From: Xylanimonas protaetiae
GTDB lineage: Bacteria > Actinomycetota > Actinomycetes > Actinomycetales > Cellulomonadaceae
Reading direction: 5' to 3'
Assembly: GCF_004135385.1 (NCBI RefSeq)
Contig: NZ_CP035493.1
Coordinates: forward strand, 1,550,001-1,614,000
DNA length: 64,000 nucleotides
Shown here: positions 1 to 9,524 of the stretch, piece after piece
How positions within the stretch are numbered: position 1 is the first letter of the stretch
Layout of the letters: the number at the start of each line of letters is the position of its first letter
Notes under the pieces: model-generated
What the model was told of the DNA's origin: nothing
What the model saw: the letters and a program-made list of their open reading frames with translations, nothing else
Databases searched by the model: none
Translations under genes and position numbers: made by a program

Positions 1-31
1 GTGGCGACGCCGCCCCCGGCGTCTACCCTGT

Positions 32-53
32 GTTCGCATCGCGTTCACCCACC
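32..53 (+). promoter_or_regulatory. PHO-box-like tandem 11-bp repeat upstream of the DUF47-PiT genes
   Basis: Two adjacent 11-base units, each beginning GTTC (GTTCGCATCGC at 32-42 and GTTCACCCACC at 43-53), resemble the direct-repeat PhoP boxes of Streptomyces, whose core is GTTCACC. A TACCCT hexamer at 24-29 could be a -10 box, which would put the repeat over the transcription start. The phosphate-transport context fits, but the position is unusual for an activator. Confidence 0.35.
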
Positions 54-67
54 TCAGGAGTCCCGAC

Positions 68-688
68 GTGCGCCTGCGACTCACCCCGCGCGACACCACC
101 TACTTCGATCTGTTCACGGAGCTCGCCGGGCACATCGTCACGGGGACGGGCCTGCTCGCCGAGCTGCTGGGTGCCGACCGGGTGGAGCGCAAGGCCATCG
201 CGGACCGGTTCGTCGAGGCGGAGCACGCCGCCGACGACGCCGCGCACGCCATCACCAAGCGGCTCAACCAGACCTTCGTCACGCCGTTCGACCGTGACGA
301 CATCTACGCGCTCGCCAACGCGCTCGACGACGTCGTCGATGCGATGGAGGAGGCGTGCGACCTCATCGTGCTCTACAAGCTGGCCGAGCTGCCGGCGCGC
401 GTCTCCGCCGTCGTCCAGGTGCTCCAGCGCTGCGCCGAGCTCACCGCGGAGGCCATGCCCCGGCTGCGCACCATGGAGGAGCTCAGCAGCTACTGGGTCG
501 AGATCCACCGGCTGGAGAACCAGGCCGACAAGCTGCACCGCCAGCTCGTCGCCGAGCTCTTCGACAACGCGACCGACGCCATCGCGCTCATCAAGCTCAA
601 GGAGGTCGTCGACGTCCTCGAGGAGGCGTGCGACGGCTTCGAGCGCGTGGCCACGCTGGTCGAGACCATCGCGCTCAAGGAGTCCTGA
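68..688 (+). CDS. DUF47 family PhoU-like phosphate transport accessory protein
   Basis: This 206-residue all-helical protein belongs to the DUF47/PhoU-like family, which accompanies low-affinity PiT phosphate transporters and probably regulates them at the membrane. Visible traits are the N-terminal segment starting MRLRLTPRDTTYFDLF, several acidic helices rich in paired Glu/Asp (DDVVDAMEEA, VDVLEEACDGFE), and family-typical length. The GTG start is chosen because CAGGAG lies just upstream at 55-60. The PiT gene follows on the same strand after a 95-bp gap that holds a duplicated ribosome-binding region. The family assignment is secure; the exact regulatory role is inferred from gene pairing. 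Confidence 0.9.
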   Translation: MRLRLTPRDTTYFDLFTELAGHIVTGTGLLAELLGADRVERKAIADRFVEAEHAADDAAHAITKRLNQTFVTPFDRDDIYALANALDDVVDAMEEACDLIVLYKLAELPARVSAVVQVLQRCAELTAEAMPRLRTMEELSSYWVEIHRLENQADKLHRQLVAELFDNATDAIALIKLKEVVDVLEEACDGFERVATLVETIALKES

Positions 689-780
689 TGCGGCGCGCAG
701 CGGAGGTGAGAGCCGAGGGACGAGGCACTCGCCGGAGCGGAGTGCCGCATCAGGCCGACCAGACGAACAAGGAGTCCTGA
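676..780 (+). repeat. 13-bp direct repeats flanking a structured 92-bp insertion
   Basis: The sequence CAAGGAGTCCTGA occurs at 676-688, where it forms the end of the DUF47 gene, and again at 768-780, where it supplies the PiT ribosome-binding site. The DNA between holds a perfect 11-bp inverted repeat (684-694 with 744-754) and a 7-bp one (724-730 with 740-746), so the RNA could fold into a long hairpin. It looks like a duplication or a small palindromic insertion. Confidence 0.6.
688..780 (+). CDS. possible 30-residue coupled small ORF
   Basis: An ATG overlapping the DUF47 stop (TGATG) opens a 30-codon frame ending NKES, close to the KES ending of the DUF47 protein because the 13-bp direct repeat supplies both stops. 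It carries the copied AAGGAG ribosome-binding site of the upstream gene. The composition is basic and low in complexity, and I recognise no family. It may simply be a by-product of the 92-bp duplication; translation could still couple the two flanking genes. Confidence 0.2.
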   Translation: MRRAAEVRAEGRGTRRSGVPHQADQTNKES

Positions 781-783
781 CCG

Positions 784-1782
784 GTGGAGGTTGCGCTCGT
801 CGTCCTCGTCGTGGCGCTCGCCCTCGGGTTCGACTACACGAACGGCTTCCACGACGCGGCGAACGCCATCGCGACCTCGGTCTCGACCCGGGCCCTGACG
901 CCCCGCGTCGCGCTCGGCATGGCCGCCGTCATGAACTTCGCGGGAGCGCTCCTGGGCACGGCGGTGGCCGAGACGATCGCGCGCTCGATCGTGGACCTCG
1001 GCCACGCGTCCACGACGACCGAGCTGACCGTGGTGCTGTGCGCGCTGCTCGGCGCGATCACGTGGAACCTCGTCACGTGGTGGTTCGGCCTGCCGTCGTC
1101 GTCGACGCACTCGCTCATCGGGGGGCTCGTGGGCGCCGGCCTGGCGGGCGGGCTGCCGGTCTTCTGGGACCAGATCGTCCAGCGGGTCGTGCTCCCCATG
1201 GTGATCTCGCCGCTGCTCGGCTTCGGCCTGGCGTTCGCGGTGATGATCGGGCTGCTGTGGGCGTTCCGGAAGGCCGCGCCCGCACGGACGCACCGTCAGT
1301 TCCGGATCGCGCAGACGGCGTCGGCGGCCGCGATGGCCCTGGGTCACGGCCTCCAGGACGCGCAGAAGACCATGGGCGTCATCTACCTCGCGCTGCTGTC
1401 GATCGGCTGGGCGAACCCCGACACCGGCATCCCGCTGTGGGTGAAGCTGTGCGCGGCCGCCGCGATCTCCGCAGGCACCTACTCCGGCGGGTGGCGCATC
1501 ATGCGCACGCTCGGCCGCCGCATCATCGAGCTGGACCCGGCGCGCGGCTTCGTGGCCGAGTGCGTGTCCGCCGTCGTGCTCTACGCCAACGCGTTCGTGC
1601 TGCACGCCCCCGTGTCGACGACGCACACCATCACCTCGGCGATCATGGGCGTCGGCGCGACACGCCGGGTCTCTGCCGTGCGCTGGGGCGTCGCGAAGAA
1701 CATCGCCGTCGCGTGGGTGCTGACCATCCCGGCCGCGGCCGCGGTGTCGGCGCTGGCCACGTGGCTCATCACCCTGTGGTGA
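784..1782 (+). CDS. PiT family low-affinity inorganic phosphate transporter
   Basis: This 332-residue integral membrane protein is a PiT-type phosphate importer that uses a cation or proton gradient. Both family repeats are visible: GFDYTNGFHDAANAIATSVSTR near residues 15-36 (the conserved NGFHDAAN signature) and the second half with HAPVSTTHTITSAIMGVG. Many hydrophobic segments span its length. The GTG start at 784 follows AAGGAG at 769-774. It forms a unit with the upstream DUF47 gene, and ppk1 and mutT1 lie next door on the other strand, so this corner of the genome handles phosphate uptake and polyphosphate. Confidence 0.93.
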   Translation: MEVALVVLVVALALGFDYTNGFHDAANAIATSVSTRALTPRVALGMAAVMNFAGALLGTAVAETIARSIVDLGHASTTTELTVVLCALLGAITWNLVTWWFGLPSSSTHSLIGGLVGAGLAGGLPVFWDQIVQRVVLPMVISPLLGFGLAFAVMIGLLWAFRKAAPARTHRQFRIAQTASAAAMALGHGLQDAQKTMGVIYLALLSIGWANPDTGIPLWVKLCAAAAISAGTYSGGWRIMRTLGRRIIELDPARGFVAECVSAVVLYANAFVLHAPVSTTHTITSAIMGVGATRRVSAVRWGVAKNIAVAWVLTIPAAAAVSALATWLITLW

Positions 1783-1817
1783 CGTCCGCCGGCCGCACGG
1801 GGAGCCGGCGCAGGGCG

Positions 1818-2792
1818 TCAGCTCAGCGGCGGGACGACGTGCTCCACGGCCACGACGCGCGGCCCCTTGCTCGTCGACGCCACGTGCGCGACCAGCAGCT
1901 CGCCCGGCTCGAGGAACGGGTCCGCGGACGGCAGGCGGTCGGCCACCGCGCGGCGTGAGTGCTGCCCCAGCACGTCCAGCACCGTGGGCAGCACGGGCCG
2001 GTGCGTGCACAGCACCGCCGACGACGGCGACTCCAGCAGCTCGCGCACCGTGGCGGCGACGCGCGCGGGGGAGCGCTCGTGGTCGGACTCGGTGAGGTGC
2101 TCGGAGTACCAGGGCTTGAGCCGGGCGGCCGTCACGTAGGGGGCCACGGTCGCCGCGCAGCGCTCCCACCGGGAGCTGACCACGCGCGTCACGCCGTAGG
2201 AGGCGAGCACCGGGACGATGGCGGCCGCGTGCGCGTGGCCGATCGGGGTGAGCGGTCGCGTCGCCTCGTCGCCCGGCCACGTGGCCCGGGCCATGGCCTT
2301 GCCGTGCCGCGCGACGACGACGGAGTGCGTGGGCAGGCGCCCCTGCGTGAACTCCTCGACGAGCGCGACGAGCGGCTTGCGGTCGGTGCGCCGCGTGAGG
2401 CGCTGGGCCGCGGCGTCGGCGTCGAACCACCGCACGCGGTCGATCTCGTCGACGGACGCCCGCGGGACGGGGTGGCGGGCCGCCAGGGCGGCGAAGTCGT
2501 CCACCGTCCGCGACCGGCGCGCGGCCCAGTAGCTGACCGTCTTCCAGCGCCCGTCCGGCATGCGGTAGCGCATGCTCGGCAGCGGGACGCCCAGCACCAC
2601 GGGCTTGCCCGTCTCCTCGGCGATCTCGCGCGCGCCCGCCGCCTGGTGCGACTCGCCGTTCTCGAGCTTCCCCTTGGGCCACGACCAGTCGTCGTAGCGC
2701 GGCCGGTGCACCAGCAGCACCTGGAGCCTCCCGTCGCGCACGCGCCAGACCAGCCCGCCCGCCGTGCGGACGGCCGGGACCCGCGCGGTCAC
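1818..2792 (-). CDS. mutT1: MutT1-like Nudix hydrolase fused to a histidine phosphatase domain
   Basis: This 324-residue, two-domain protein resembles mycobacterial MutT1, which removes 8-oxo-(d)GTP and related nucleotides. The N-terminal Nudix box is complete at residues 41-63 (GKLENGE, then REIAEETG). A histidine-phosphatase (SixA-like) domain starts near residue 155 with the RHG catalytic motif at 162-164 ([10 protein letters not shown]). The GTG start overlaps the ppk1 stop by four bases (GTGA), so the two are co-translated. Pairing of ppk with this fusion is a recurrent actinobacterial arrangement, linking nucleotide cleaning and polyphosphate metabolism. Confidence 0.92.
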   Translation of the reverse strand: MTARVPAVRTAGGLVWRVRDGRLQVLLVHRPRYDDWSWPKGKLENGESHQAAGAREIAEETGKPVVLGVPLPSMRYRMPDGRWKTVSYWAARRSRTVDDFAALAARHPVPRASVDEIDRVRWFDADAAAQRLTRRTDRKPLVALVEEFTQGRLPTHSVVVARHGKAMARATWPGDEATRPLTPIGHAHAAAIVPVLASYGVTRVVSSRWERCAATVAPYVTAARLKPWYSEHLTESDHERSPARVAATVRELLESPSSAVLCTHRPVLPTVLDVLGQHSRRAVADRLPSADPFLEPGELLVAHVASTSKGPRVVAVEHVVPPLS

Positions 2793-5080
2793 CGCGCGGA
2801 CTCCCTCCGACGGCGGTGCCGCCTCACGAGCACGGCCTGGAGGTCGGCGAGCGGCTTGCCGTCGGCGTCCTTGTGGTGCCGCGTCCAGGTGCCGTCCGGG
2901 CCCAGGTGCCACGACGACGTCGTGTCGGCCGTCGAGACCTCGAGCAGGTCGAGCAGCTCGGTGGCGTGCCCCTCGTCGGTGATGCGCACGAGCGCCTCGA
3001 CGCGGCGGTCGAGGTTGCGGTGCATGAGGTCGGCCGAGCCGATGAACACCTCGGGCCCCGACTCGGGACCCTCGCCGATCGCCGGGCCGACGGAGTTCGC
3101 GAACGCGAAGATGCGGCTGTGCTCGAGGAACCGGCCGAGCACGGACCGGACCCGGATGTTCTCGCTCAGCCCGGGCACGCCCGGCCGGATCGCGCAGATG
3201 CCGCGCACCACCAGGTCGACCTGCACGCCGGCCTGCGAGGCCCGGTACAGCGCGTCGATCGTGGCCTCGTCGACGGCGGAGTTGACCTTGAGCTTGACCC
3301 ACGCCTCGTGGCCGGCCCGTGCGGCGTCCGCCTCGCGCTCGATGCGCTCGATGAGGCCGGCGCGCACGGAGCGCGGGGCCACGAGCAGGCGGTGGAACCG
3401 CGACTGCGGCGCGTACCCGGACAGCTGGTTGAACAGGCGGGTCAGGTCCTGGCCGACGTCGGGGTCGCACGTCAGCAGGCCGTGGTCCGTGTAGAGCCGC
3501 GCGGTCTTGGGGTGGTAGTTGCCCGTCCCGACGTGGCAGTAGCGGCGCAGCCCGTCGGACTCCTGGCGCACCACGAGGCTCAGCTTCGCGTGGGTCTTCA
3601 GGCCGACGATGCCGTAGACGACGTGGACGCCGGCCTCCTCGAGCTTGCGCGCCCACGAGATGTTGGCCTGCTCGTCGAAGCGTGCCTTGATCTCGACGAG
3701 CGCGAGCACCTGCTTGCCGGCCTCGGCGGCGTCGATGAGGGCGTCGACGATGGGGGAGTCGCCCGACGTGCGGTAGAGCGTCTGCTTGATCGCCAGCACC
3801 CGCGGGTCGGCGGCAGCCTGCTCCAGGAACGTCTGCACTGACGTCGAGAACGAGTCGTACGGGTGGTGCAGCAGCACGTCGCGGCGCTTGATCGCCGCGA
3901 ACACGTTCGTGGGTGTCGCGGACTCCACCTCGGCGAGCTGGCGGTGGGTCGTCGGCACGAACGGCGGGAAGTGCAGCGCCGGGCGCTCGACGTCGGCGAC
4001 GATGTTCAGGCCGGTCAGGTCCAGCGGGGCGGGCAGCTCGTAGACCTCGTCCTCGACGACGTCCAGCTCGCGCACCAGCAGGTCGCGGATGCGGGGGCTG
4101 ATGCCCTCGGCGAGCTCGAGGCGCACGGGCGGGCCGAAGCGGCGGCGCAGCAGCTCCTTCTCCATGGCCTTGAGGAGGTTCTCGGCGTCGTCCTCCTCGA
4201 CCTCGACGTCCTCGTTGCGCGTCACGCGGAACGTGTGCGACTCGACGACCTCCATGCCCGGGAACAGGTGGTCGAGGTGCTGGCCGATGACCTCCTCCAG
4301 CGGCACGAACGACGTCGGGCGCTGGGCCGCGCCGCCGGACGCCGGGTCGCTGGGGCGGCCGCGCTCGTCCACCGCGATGAAGCGCGGCAGCAGCGGCGGC
4401 ACCTTGACGCGGGCGAAGTGCTCCTTGCCCGTCAGCGGGTTGCGCACCAGCACGGCCAGGTTGAGCGACAGGCCGGAGATGTACGGGAACGGGTGCGCGG
4501 GGTCCACCGCGAGCGGTGTCAGCACGGGGAAGATCTGCTTGCGGAAGAACTTGTGCAGGCGGTCCTGCTCGCGCGTCTCCAGGTCGTCCCAGTGGACGAT
4601 CGTGATGCCCTCGCGCGCCAGCGCGGGCTGCACGTCGGTGCGGAACACCTGCGCGTGCCGGTCCATGAGCTTGTGGGCGGCCGCGCCGATGCCCTCGAGC
4701 ACCTGGTGCGGCGACTGGCCCGACGCCGCCGTGACGGCGATGCCGATCGCGATGCGGCGCTTGAGGCCCGCGACGCGCACCATGAAGAACTCGTCCAGGT
4801 TCGACGCGAAGATCGCGAGGAACCGCAGGCGCTCCAGGAGCGGCAGATCGGGGTCCTCGGCGAGCTCCAGCACGCGCTCGTTGAACGCGAGCCAGCTCAG
4901 CTCCCGGTCGGCGAACCGGTCGTCCGGCAGGGGGGCCCGCTCGGGGCTGGTGGGCGCGTGGTCCGTGTCCCCGTCCTCGGCGATGTGCTCGGCGATGTGG
5001 GCTGCGAGCTCCGGGTCGATCACGCGGGCGAACCGACCGTGCTCGTCACGGGCACGCGTCTCCGTCTCCGGGGTGTCCAT
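2789..5080 (-). CDS. ppk1: polyphosphate kinase 1
   Basis: Polyphosphate kinase reversibly transfers the ATP gamma-phosphate to polyphosphate. At 763 residues it carries the PPK N-terminal region ([17 protein letters not shown] near residue 60), the middle and both C-terminal domains. The catalytic-histidine region is visible as [14 protein letters not shown] around residue 515, and the second active-site stretch as [10 protein letters not shown]. An acidic, Pro-rich N-terminal extension of about 50 residues precedes the conserved part, as in other actinobacteria. It sits 3 bp after mshD and overlaps mutT1 by 4 bp, so mshD-ppk1-mutT1 is probably one transcript, perhaps starting at acs. Confidence 0.96.
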   Translation of the reverse strand: MDTPETETRARDEHGRFARVIDPELAAHIAEHIAEDGDTDHAPTSPERAPLPDDRFADRELSWLAFNERVLELAEDPDLPLLERLRFLAIFASNLDEFFMVRVAGLKRRIAIGIAVTAASGQSPHQVLEGIGAAAHKLMDRHAQVFRTDVQPALAREGITIVHWDDLETREQDRLHKFFRKQIFPVLTPLAVDPAHPFPYISGLSLNLAVLVRNPLTGKEHFARVKVPPLLPRFIAVDERGRPSDPASGGAAQRPTSFVPLEEVIGQHLDHLFPGMEVVESHTFRVTRNEDVEVEEDDAENLLKAMEKELLRRRFGPPVRLELAEGISPRIRDLLVRELDVVEDEVYELPAPLDLTGLNIVADVERPALHFPPFVPTTHRQLAEVESATPTNVFAAIKRRDVLLHHPYDSFSTSVQTFLEQAAADPRVLAIKQTLYRTSGDSPIVDALIDAAEAGKQVLALVEIKARFDEQANISWARKLEEAGVHVVYGIVGLKTHAKLSLVVRQESDGLRRYCHVGTGNYHPKTARLYTDHGLLTCDPDVGQDLTRLFNQLSGYAPQSRFHRLLVAPRSVRAGLIERIEREADAARAGHEAWVKLKVNSAVDEATIDALYRASQAGVQVDLVVRGICAIRPGVPGLSENIRVRSVLGRFLEHSRIFAFANSVGPAIGEGPESGPEVFIGSADLMHRNLDRRVEALVRITDEGHATELLDLLEVSTADTTSSWHLGPDGTWTRHHKDADGKPLADLQAVLVRRHRRRRESAR

Positions 5081-5083
5081 GGG

Positions 5084-6016
5084 CTAGATGATCGCACCGT
5101 TCGACGGTCCGTACTGCACGTCGACCGCCGCGCGCGCGAACCCGGCGCGGTCGTACACGGCGAGCGCGGCGGAGTTGTCGCCGTCGACGTAGAGGGTCGC
5201 CCGGGTCGCGCGCCCCGCGAGGTGCTCCAGCGCGGTCGACGTCAGCGCCCGGCCGAGCCCGCGGCCCTGGTGGTCGGGGTCGACGCCGACGGCGTAGATC
5301 TCCCCGTCCCCGCCCTCGACCTTCGTCCACAGCGACGCCGCGAGGCCTCCGTCGGCGTCCTCGACGAGGAAGAACCCGGCCGCGTCGAACCACGGCTCGG
5401 CCATCCGGTCGTGCAGGTCGGCGACCGTGAGGCGGCCCTGCTCGGGGTGCGCGGCGAACGCCCGCGCGTTGAGCGCCACCCAGGCGTCGTCGTCCCGCCC
5501 CGGCTCGAAGGTGCGCACGCGGTACCCGGGCGGCACGGCCGCTCCCGCCGGCTCGGCCGCCCCCGGGAGGGGCCTGGCCAGGAACAGCAGCTCGCGCACG
5601 ACGACGTAGCCGGCCCGTGCCGCGAACGCCCGCGCGGGCCCCAGGTTCCCGTGCGCCCAGACGCGCAGCCGCTTCCCGTGGTGCCCGGCCGTCCCGCCGA
5701 ACTGCGGCAGGGTCGCGTCCCGCTCGGCCGTGCGCAGCAGCAGCCGCCCGACGCCGCCGCGCCGGTGCTCGGGGTGCACGACGAGCTCGGCGCTCGCGTC
5801 CTCCCCGCCCCGGTCGACCTGCACGTACCCGACGACCTGCCCGGCCTTCGACCGCGCGACGGCGTGCGTCAGCCACCCCTCGTCGACCCCGAGCCGCAGC
5901 AGGGGCTGCTCGGACAGGGGCTCGACGCCGTCGGCGGCCGCCGACGCCGCGGCCAGCGCCCGGACGCCGTCGACGTCGGGAGGGCTCAGGGGACCGATCG
6001 ACAGGGGGGAGGGCAT
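5084..6016 (-). CDS. mshD: mycothiol synthase (two GNAT domains)
   Basis: MshD acetylates the cysteine of Cys-GlcN-Ins in the last step of mycothiol synthesis. The 310-residue protein has two GNAT folds, each with an acetyl-CoA loop: [14 protein letters not shown] around residue 90 and [14 protein letters not shown] around residue 255. The C-terminus YDRAGF...DVQYG is typical of MshD. The ATG at 6016 gives the normal N-terminus; a GTG two codons upstream (6022) is possible. The gene follows acs by 47 bp and precedes ppk1 by 3 bp. Its presence supports an actinobacterial host that makes mycothiol. Confidence 0.9.
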   Translation of the reverse strand: MPSPLSIGPLSPPDVDGVRALAAASAAADGVEPLSEQPLLRLGVDEGWLTHAVARSKAGQVVGYVQVDRGGEDASAELVVHPEHRRGGVGRLLLRTAERDATLPQFGGTAGHHGKRLRVWAHGNLGPARAFAARAGYVVVRELLFLARPLPGAAEPAGAAVPPGYRVRTFEPGRDDDAWVALNARAFAAHPEQGRLTVADLHDRMAEPWFDAAGFFLVEDADGGLAASLWTKVEGGDGEIYAVGVDPDHQGRGLGRALTSTALEHLAGRATRATLYVDGDNSAALAVYDRAGFARAAVDVQYGPSNGAII

Positions 6017-6063
6017 GCGCACGCTCCCATCATCACCGACGGGTCGTCCCCCGGAGACGCCAG

Positions 6064-8061
6064 TCAGTCCTCCGGGGACCTCCCCGCCGAGAGCCCGGCC
6101 GAGATCAGCTCCATCACCGAGGAGTCGGCGAGCGTGGTGGCGTCCCCGACCGTGCGGTTCTCGGCGACGTCGCGCAGCAGGCGGCGCATGATCTTTCCCG
6201 AGCGGGTCTTCGGCAGCTCCGGCACGACGAGGATGCGCTTCGGCTTCGCGATGGGCCCGATCTCCTTGGCCACGTGGTTGCGCAGCTCCTGCTGCACGGC
6301 CTCCGCACCCTCCGGGGTGGACGCCCGGTCGGCGTGCTCGCCGCGCAGGATGACGAACGCGACGACGGCCTGGCCCGTCATGTCGTCGGACGCGCCCACG
6401 ACGGCGGCCTCGGCCACGATGTCGTGCGACACGAGCGCCGACTCGATCTCCGTGGTCGACAGGCGGTGGCCGGAGACGTTCATGACGTCGTCGACGCGGC
6501 CGAGCAGCCAGATGTCGCCGTCGTCGTCCTTCTTGGCGCCGTCGCCCGCGAAGTAGATGCCGCGGAAGCGCGACCAGTACGTGTCCTCGTACCGCTGGCG
6601 GTCGCCCCAGATGCCGCGCAGCATCGCCGGCCACGGCTCGGTGAGCACCAGGTAGCCGCCCCCGCCGTCGGGCACGGGGTGCGCCTCGTCGTCGACGACG
6701 TCGGCGGCGATGCCGGGGAGCGGCACCTGGGCCGAGCCCGGCTTGGTGGCGGTGACGCCCGGGAGCGGGCTGATCATGATGGCGCCGGTCTCCGTCTGCC
6801 ACCAGGTGTCGACGATGGGGGCGGTGTCGCCGCCGATGACGCGGCGGTACCACATCCACGCCTCGGGGTTGATGGGCTCGCCCACCGAGCCGAGCAGGCG
6901 CAGCGAGGACAGGTCGAAGGCGGCGGGGATGTCCTCGCCCCACTTCATGCAGGTGCGGATCGCGGTGGGGGCCGTGTAGAGGATGGAGACGCCGTACTTC
7001 TCGACGAGCTCCCACCAGCGGCCGCGGTGCGGGGTGTCGGGGGTGCCCTCGTAGATGACCTGCGTGGCGCCGTTGGTCAGCGGGCCGTAGACGACGTAGG
7101 AGTGGCCGGTGACCCAGCCGATGTCGGCGGTGCACCAGTAGACGTCGTCGTCCTTGAGGTCGAAGACGTATCTGTGGGTGTAGGCGGCCTGGGTGAGGTA
7201 GCCGCCCGTGGTGTGGAGGATGCCCTTGGGCTTCCCCGTGGTGCCGGAGGTGTAGAGGATGAACAACGGGTGCTCGGCGTCGACCCACACGGGCTCGTGG
7301 AAGGTGTCGGCGGACTCCAGGGCGTCGTGCCACCAGATGTCGCGACCCGGCGTCCAGGCGGTCTCCTGGCCGGTGCGGCGCACGACGAGCACGTGCCGGA
7401 CCGTGTCGGTGCCCTCCCCGGCGAGCGCCTCGTCGACCGCCGGCTTGAGCGCGGAGGGGGCGCCACGGCGGTAGCCGCCGTCGGCGGTGATGACCAGGGT
7501 GGCCTCGGCGTCGGCGATGCGGCTGCGCAGGGCGTCGGCGGAGAAGCCGCCGAAGACGACGGAGTGGGCGGCGCCGATGCGCGCGCACGCCAGCATCGCG
7601 ACGACCGACTCGACGAGCATGGGCAGGTAGATGACGACGCGGTCGCCCTTGCTCACGCCGAGCGCGTTGAGCGCGTTGGCGGCACGGGCGACGTCGCGCT
7701 GGAGGTCGGCGTAGGTGACGGTGCGGGTGTCGCCCGGCTCGCCCTCGAAGTGGATGGCGACGCGGTCGCCGCGCCCGGCCTCGACGTGCCGGTCGACGGC
7801 GTTGTAGGCGGCGTTGAGCGTGCCGTCGGCGAACCAGCGGGCGACGGGGGCGTCGGACCAGTCGAGCGTCTGCGTGAACGGGGTGTGCCAGGAGACGAGC
7901 TCGCGGGCCTGCGTGGCCCAGAACCCCAGCCGGTCGGCCGCGGCCTCGTCGTACAGCGAGGCCTGGGCGTTGGCCTGGGCGGCGAACGCGGAGGCCGGCG
8001 GGAACGCCCGCGTCTCGTGCAGCAGGTTCTCGAGGCTCGGGGCCTCAGGCTTCGTGGTCAA
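6064..8061 (-). CDS. acs: acetyl-CoA synthetase
   Basis: AMP-forming acetate-CoA ligase, 665 residues, normal for the family. Visible are the AMP-binding P-loop motif [12 protein letters not shown] near residue 270, [19 protein letters not shown]-type hinge residues ([15 protein letters not shown]), and the C-terminal [15 protein letters not shown], whose lysine (near residue 620) is the one acetylated to switch the enzyme off in other bacteria. The start is taken as TTG at 8061 because GGAGG lies about nine bases upstream; no ATG or GTG fits as well. It is divergent from the Old Yellow Enzyme gene, with a CRP-like palindrome between them. Confidence 0.95.
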   Translation of the reverse strand: MTTKPEAPSLENLLHETRAFPPASAFAAQANAQASLYDEAAADRLGFWATQARELVSWHTPFTQTLDWSDAPVARWFADGTLNAAYNAVDRHVEAGRGDRVAIHFEGEPGDTRTVTYADLQRDVARAANALNALGVSKGDRVVIYLPMLVESVVAMLACARIGAAHSVVFGGFSADALRSRIADAEATLVITADGGYRRGAPSALKPAVDEALAGEGTDTVRHVLVVRRTGQETAWTPGRDIWWHDALESADTFHEPVWVDAEHPLFILYTSGTTGKPKGILHTTGGYLTQAAYTHRYVFDLKDDDVYWCTADIGWVTGHSYVVYGPLTNGATQVIYEGTPDTPHRGRWWELVEKYGVSILYTAPTAIRTCMKWGEDIPAAFDLSSLRLLGSVGEPINPEAWMWYRRVIGGDTAPIVDTWWQTETGAIMISPLPGVTATKPGSAQVPLPGIAADVVDDEAHPVPDGGGGYLVLTEPWPAMLRGIWGDRQRYEDTYWSRFRGIYFAGDGAKKDDDGDIWLLGRVDDVMNVSGHRLSTTEIESALVSHDIVAEAAVVGASDDMTGQAVVAFVILRGEHADRASTPEGAEAVQQELRNHVAKEIGPIAKPKRILVVPELPKTRSGKIMRRLLRDVAENRTVGDATTLADSSVMELISAGLSAGRSPED

Positions 8062-8120
8062 CGGAGTCCTCCAGCGTCGTTGCGGGCGCGGCACCGCTCC
8101 GTTGCGGAGCCGCGGTCGTG

Positions 8121-8126
8121 AGTGTA
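8121..8126 (-). promoter_or_regulatory. acs -10 box
   Basis: On the minus strand this reads TACACT, matching the TANNNT hexamer seen before many genes here. It gives an acs leader of roughly 50 bases. No clear -35 hexamer is seen; the CRP-like palindrome occupies that position. Confidence 0.5.
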
Positions 8127-8135
8127 GACCCACGA

Positions 8136-8151
8136 CGTGACCGCGCTCACA
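8136..8151. promoter_or_regulatory. CRP/GlxR-type palindrome between acs and the OYE gene
   Basis: The sequence cGTGAccgcgcTCACa keeps both GTGA and TCAC half-sites with a 6-bp spacer and differs from the TGTGA-N6-TCACA consensus at one outer base. It overlaps the expected -35 of acs and lies about 68 bp upstream of the expected OYE start. CRP-family control of acs is known in other actinobacteria; binding here is inferred. Confidence 0.55.
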
Positions 8152-8198
8152 GGCCGAGATCACACCGTGAGCACGTCCGCGCCCCCAGGGCTCCGACC

Positions 8199-8204
8199 TA
8201 GGGT
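8199..8204 (+). promoter_or_regulatory. -10 box of the OYE gene (leaderless)
   Basis: TAGGGT lies seven bases before the GTG at 8212, so transcription probably starts at or next to the start codon. Confidence 0.55.
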
Positions 8205-8211
8205 CGGTCGG

Positions 8212-9267
8212 GTGACCCTCCTCCTCGAGCCGTACCGGCTGCGCGACCTGACCGTCCCGAACCGTGCCTGGCTGGCGCCGATGTGCCAGTACTCGGCCGT
8301 CGACGGCGTCGTCGGCGACTGGCACCTCGCGCACCTGGGCGCCCGTGCCGTCGGCGGGTTCGGGCTGCTGCTCGCCGAGGCGACCGCCGTCGCGCCGGAG
8401 GGGCGCATCACGCCGCATGACGCCGGGCTGTGGAACGACGACCAGGTGACCGCGTGGCGGCGCGTCACGGACTTCGTGCGCGCGCAGGGCGCGGCCGTCG
8501 GCGTGCAGCTCGCCCACGCGGGGCGCAAGGCGTCCACGTTCCGGCCGTGGTCGCCCGTGCAGGGCTCGGTGCCCGCCGCGGAGGGCGGGTGGACGACGCT
8601 CGGGCCCACCGACCTGGCCTTCCCGGGGTACGCGGCGCCCGCCGCGATGACGCCGGCGCAGGTGGCCGACGTGCCGGAGCAGTTCGCCGCCGCGGCCCGC
8701 CGCGCGCACGCCGCCGGGTTCGACGTCGTCGAGCTGCACGCCGCGCACGGCTACCTGCTGCACCAGTTCCTCTCGCCGCTCACGAACCATCGCACGGACG
8801 CCTACGGCGGCACGCCCGAGAACCGGGCGCGGCTCCTCGTCGAGTCCGTGGCCGCCGTGCGCGAGGTGTGGCCCGACGGCAAGCCGCTGCTCGTGCGCGT
8901 CTCGGCGACCGACTGGACGCCCGGCGGCCTCGAGGCCGACGACGTCGCCGGCGTGCTCAAGGGGCTCGACGTCGACCTGGTCGACGTCTCGACCGGCGGG
9001 CTCGTGCCCGCGACGGTCCCCGTGGGACCCGGCTACCAGGTGCCGCACGCGCGGCGCGTGCGGGACGTCTCGGGGCTGCCGACGGCGGCCGTCGGGCTGG
9101 TCACGTCGGCACTCCAGGCGGAGACGATCCTGCGCGACGGCGCGGCCGACGCCGTGCTGGTCGGCCGGGAGGCGCTGCGCGACCCGCACTGGCCGCTGCG
9201 CGCGGCGCACGAGCTCGGCGGCGACGTCGCGTGGGCGAAGCAGTACGAGCGGGGGGCGTGGCGGTAA
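8212..9267 (+). CDS. NADH:flavin oxidoreductase / Old Yellow Enzyme (YqjM-type)
   Basis: An FMN-dependent ene-reductase of 351 residues that reduces activated C=C bonds using NAD(P)H; the natural substrate is unknown. Motifs of the YqjM-like class are clear: APMCQYSAVDG at the N-terminus, QLAHAGRKAS, the catalytic ELHAAHGYLLHQFLSPLTN stretch and the C-terminal FMN phosphate loop VGREALRDP. The GTG at 8212 is chosen because it directly follows a -10 box and gives the standard N-terminus LLEPYRLRDLTVPNR. A longer in-frame extension from 8137 is not conserved in character. A hairpin follows at 9280-9314. Confidence 0.9.
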   Translation: MTLLLEPYRLRDLTVPNRAWLAPMCQYSAVDGVVGDWHLAHLGARAVGGFGLLLAEATAVAPEGRITPHDAGLWNDDQVTAWRRVTDFVRAQGAAVGVQLAHAGRKASTFRPWSPVQGSVPAAEGGWTTLGPTDLAFPGYAAPAAMTPAQVADVPEQFAAAARRAHAAGFDVVELHAAHGYLLHQFLSPLTNHRTDAYGGTPENRARLLVESVAAVREVWPDGKPLLVRVSATDWTPGGLEADDVAGVLKGLDVDLVDVSTGGLVPATVPVGPGYQVPHARRVRDVSGLPTAAVGLVTSALQAETILRDGAADAVLVGREALRDPHWPLRAAHELGGDVAWAKQYERGAWR

Positions 9268-9279
9268 GCGGACACGATT

Positions 9280-9314
9280 GCGGCACCCGGGAGTCTTTGT
9301 CGACCGGGTGCCGC
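9280..9314. terminator. hairpin after the OYE gene
   Basis: A perfect 11-bp inverted repeat (GCGGCACCCGG, 9280-9290, with 9304-9314) has a 13-base loop and starts 12 bases after the stop codon. There is no T-run, as is usual in high-GC actinobacteria. Confidence 0.6.
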
Positions 9315-9524
9315 GCTCGCCGGGGGGCACGGGTAGCAGGCGCCGATGTCCTGCTCCGTCACGGGACCTGGCCCGCCGGAGTGTCCTGAGAAGCGGACTA
9401 CCTTGGCGTGGGTTCCGTGCCCTGCCGAGTTCTTGCTGTGACTCCATGGAACGCCCGGGTGCGGGGAACCGCAAGCCACCGTGGCACGGTGTGATCGGTC
9501 AACGTGGTCGGTCGGCGTGATCGG
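9315..9524. other. spacer between convergent genes, no gene recognised
   Basis: About 210 bases with no convincing gene. The direct repeat GTGATCGGTCA occurs at 9491-9501 and 9517-9527 near the end of the HAD gene. Translation of the minus strand stays open across the spacer but matches no family I recognise. Confidence 0.4.

Noticed and set aside
490-2682. Long open frame on the minus strand across the DUF47 and PiT genes
   Set aside because: It is Arg/Ala/Gly-rich with no family signature, and the plus strand holds two clear genes. Very high GC keeps such opposite frames open by chance.
3863-6556. Long plus-strand open frame opposite ppk1, mshD and acs
   Set aside because: The same composition artefact: three well-recognised genes occupy the minus strand and this translation has no motif.
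9033-9479. Minus-strand frame over the end of the OYE gene and the spacer
   Set aside because: It might have been a transposon remnant, but I recognise no transposase motif and half of it lies opposite a good gene.
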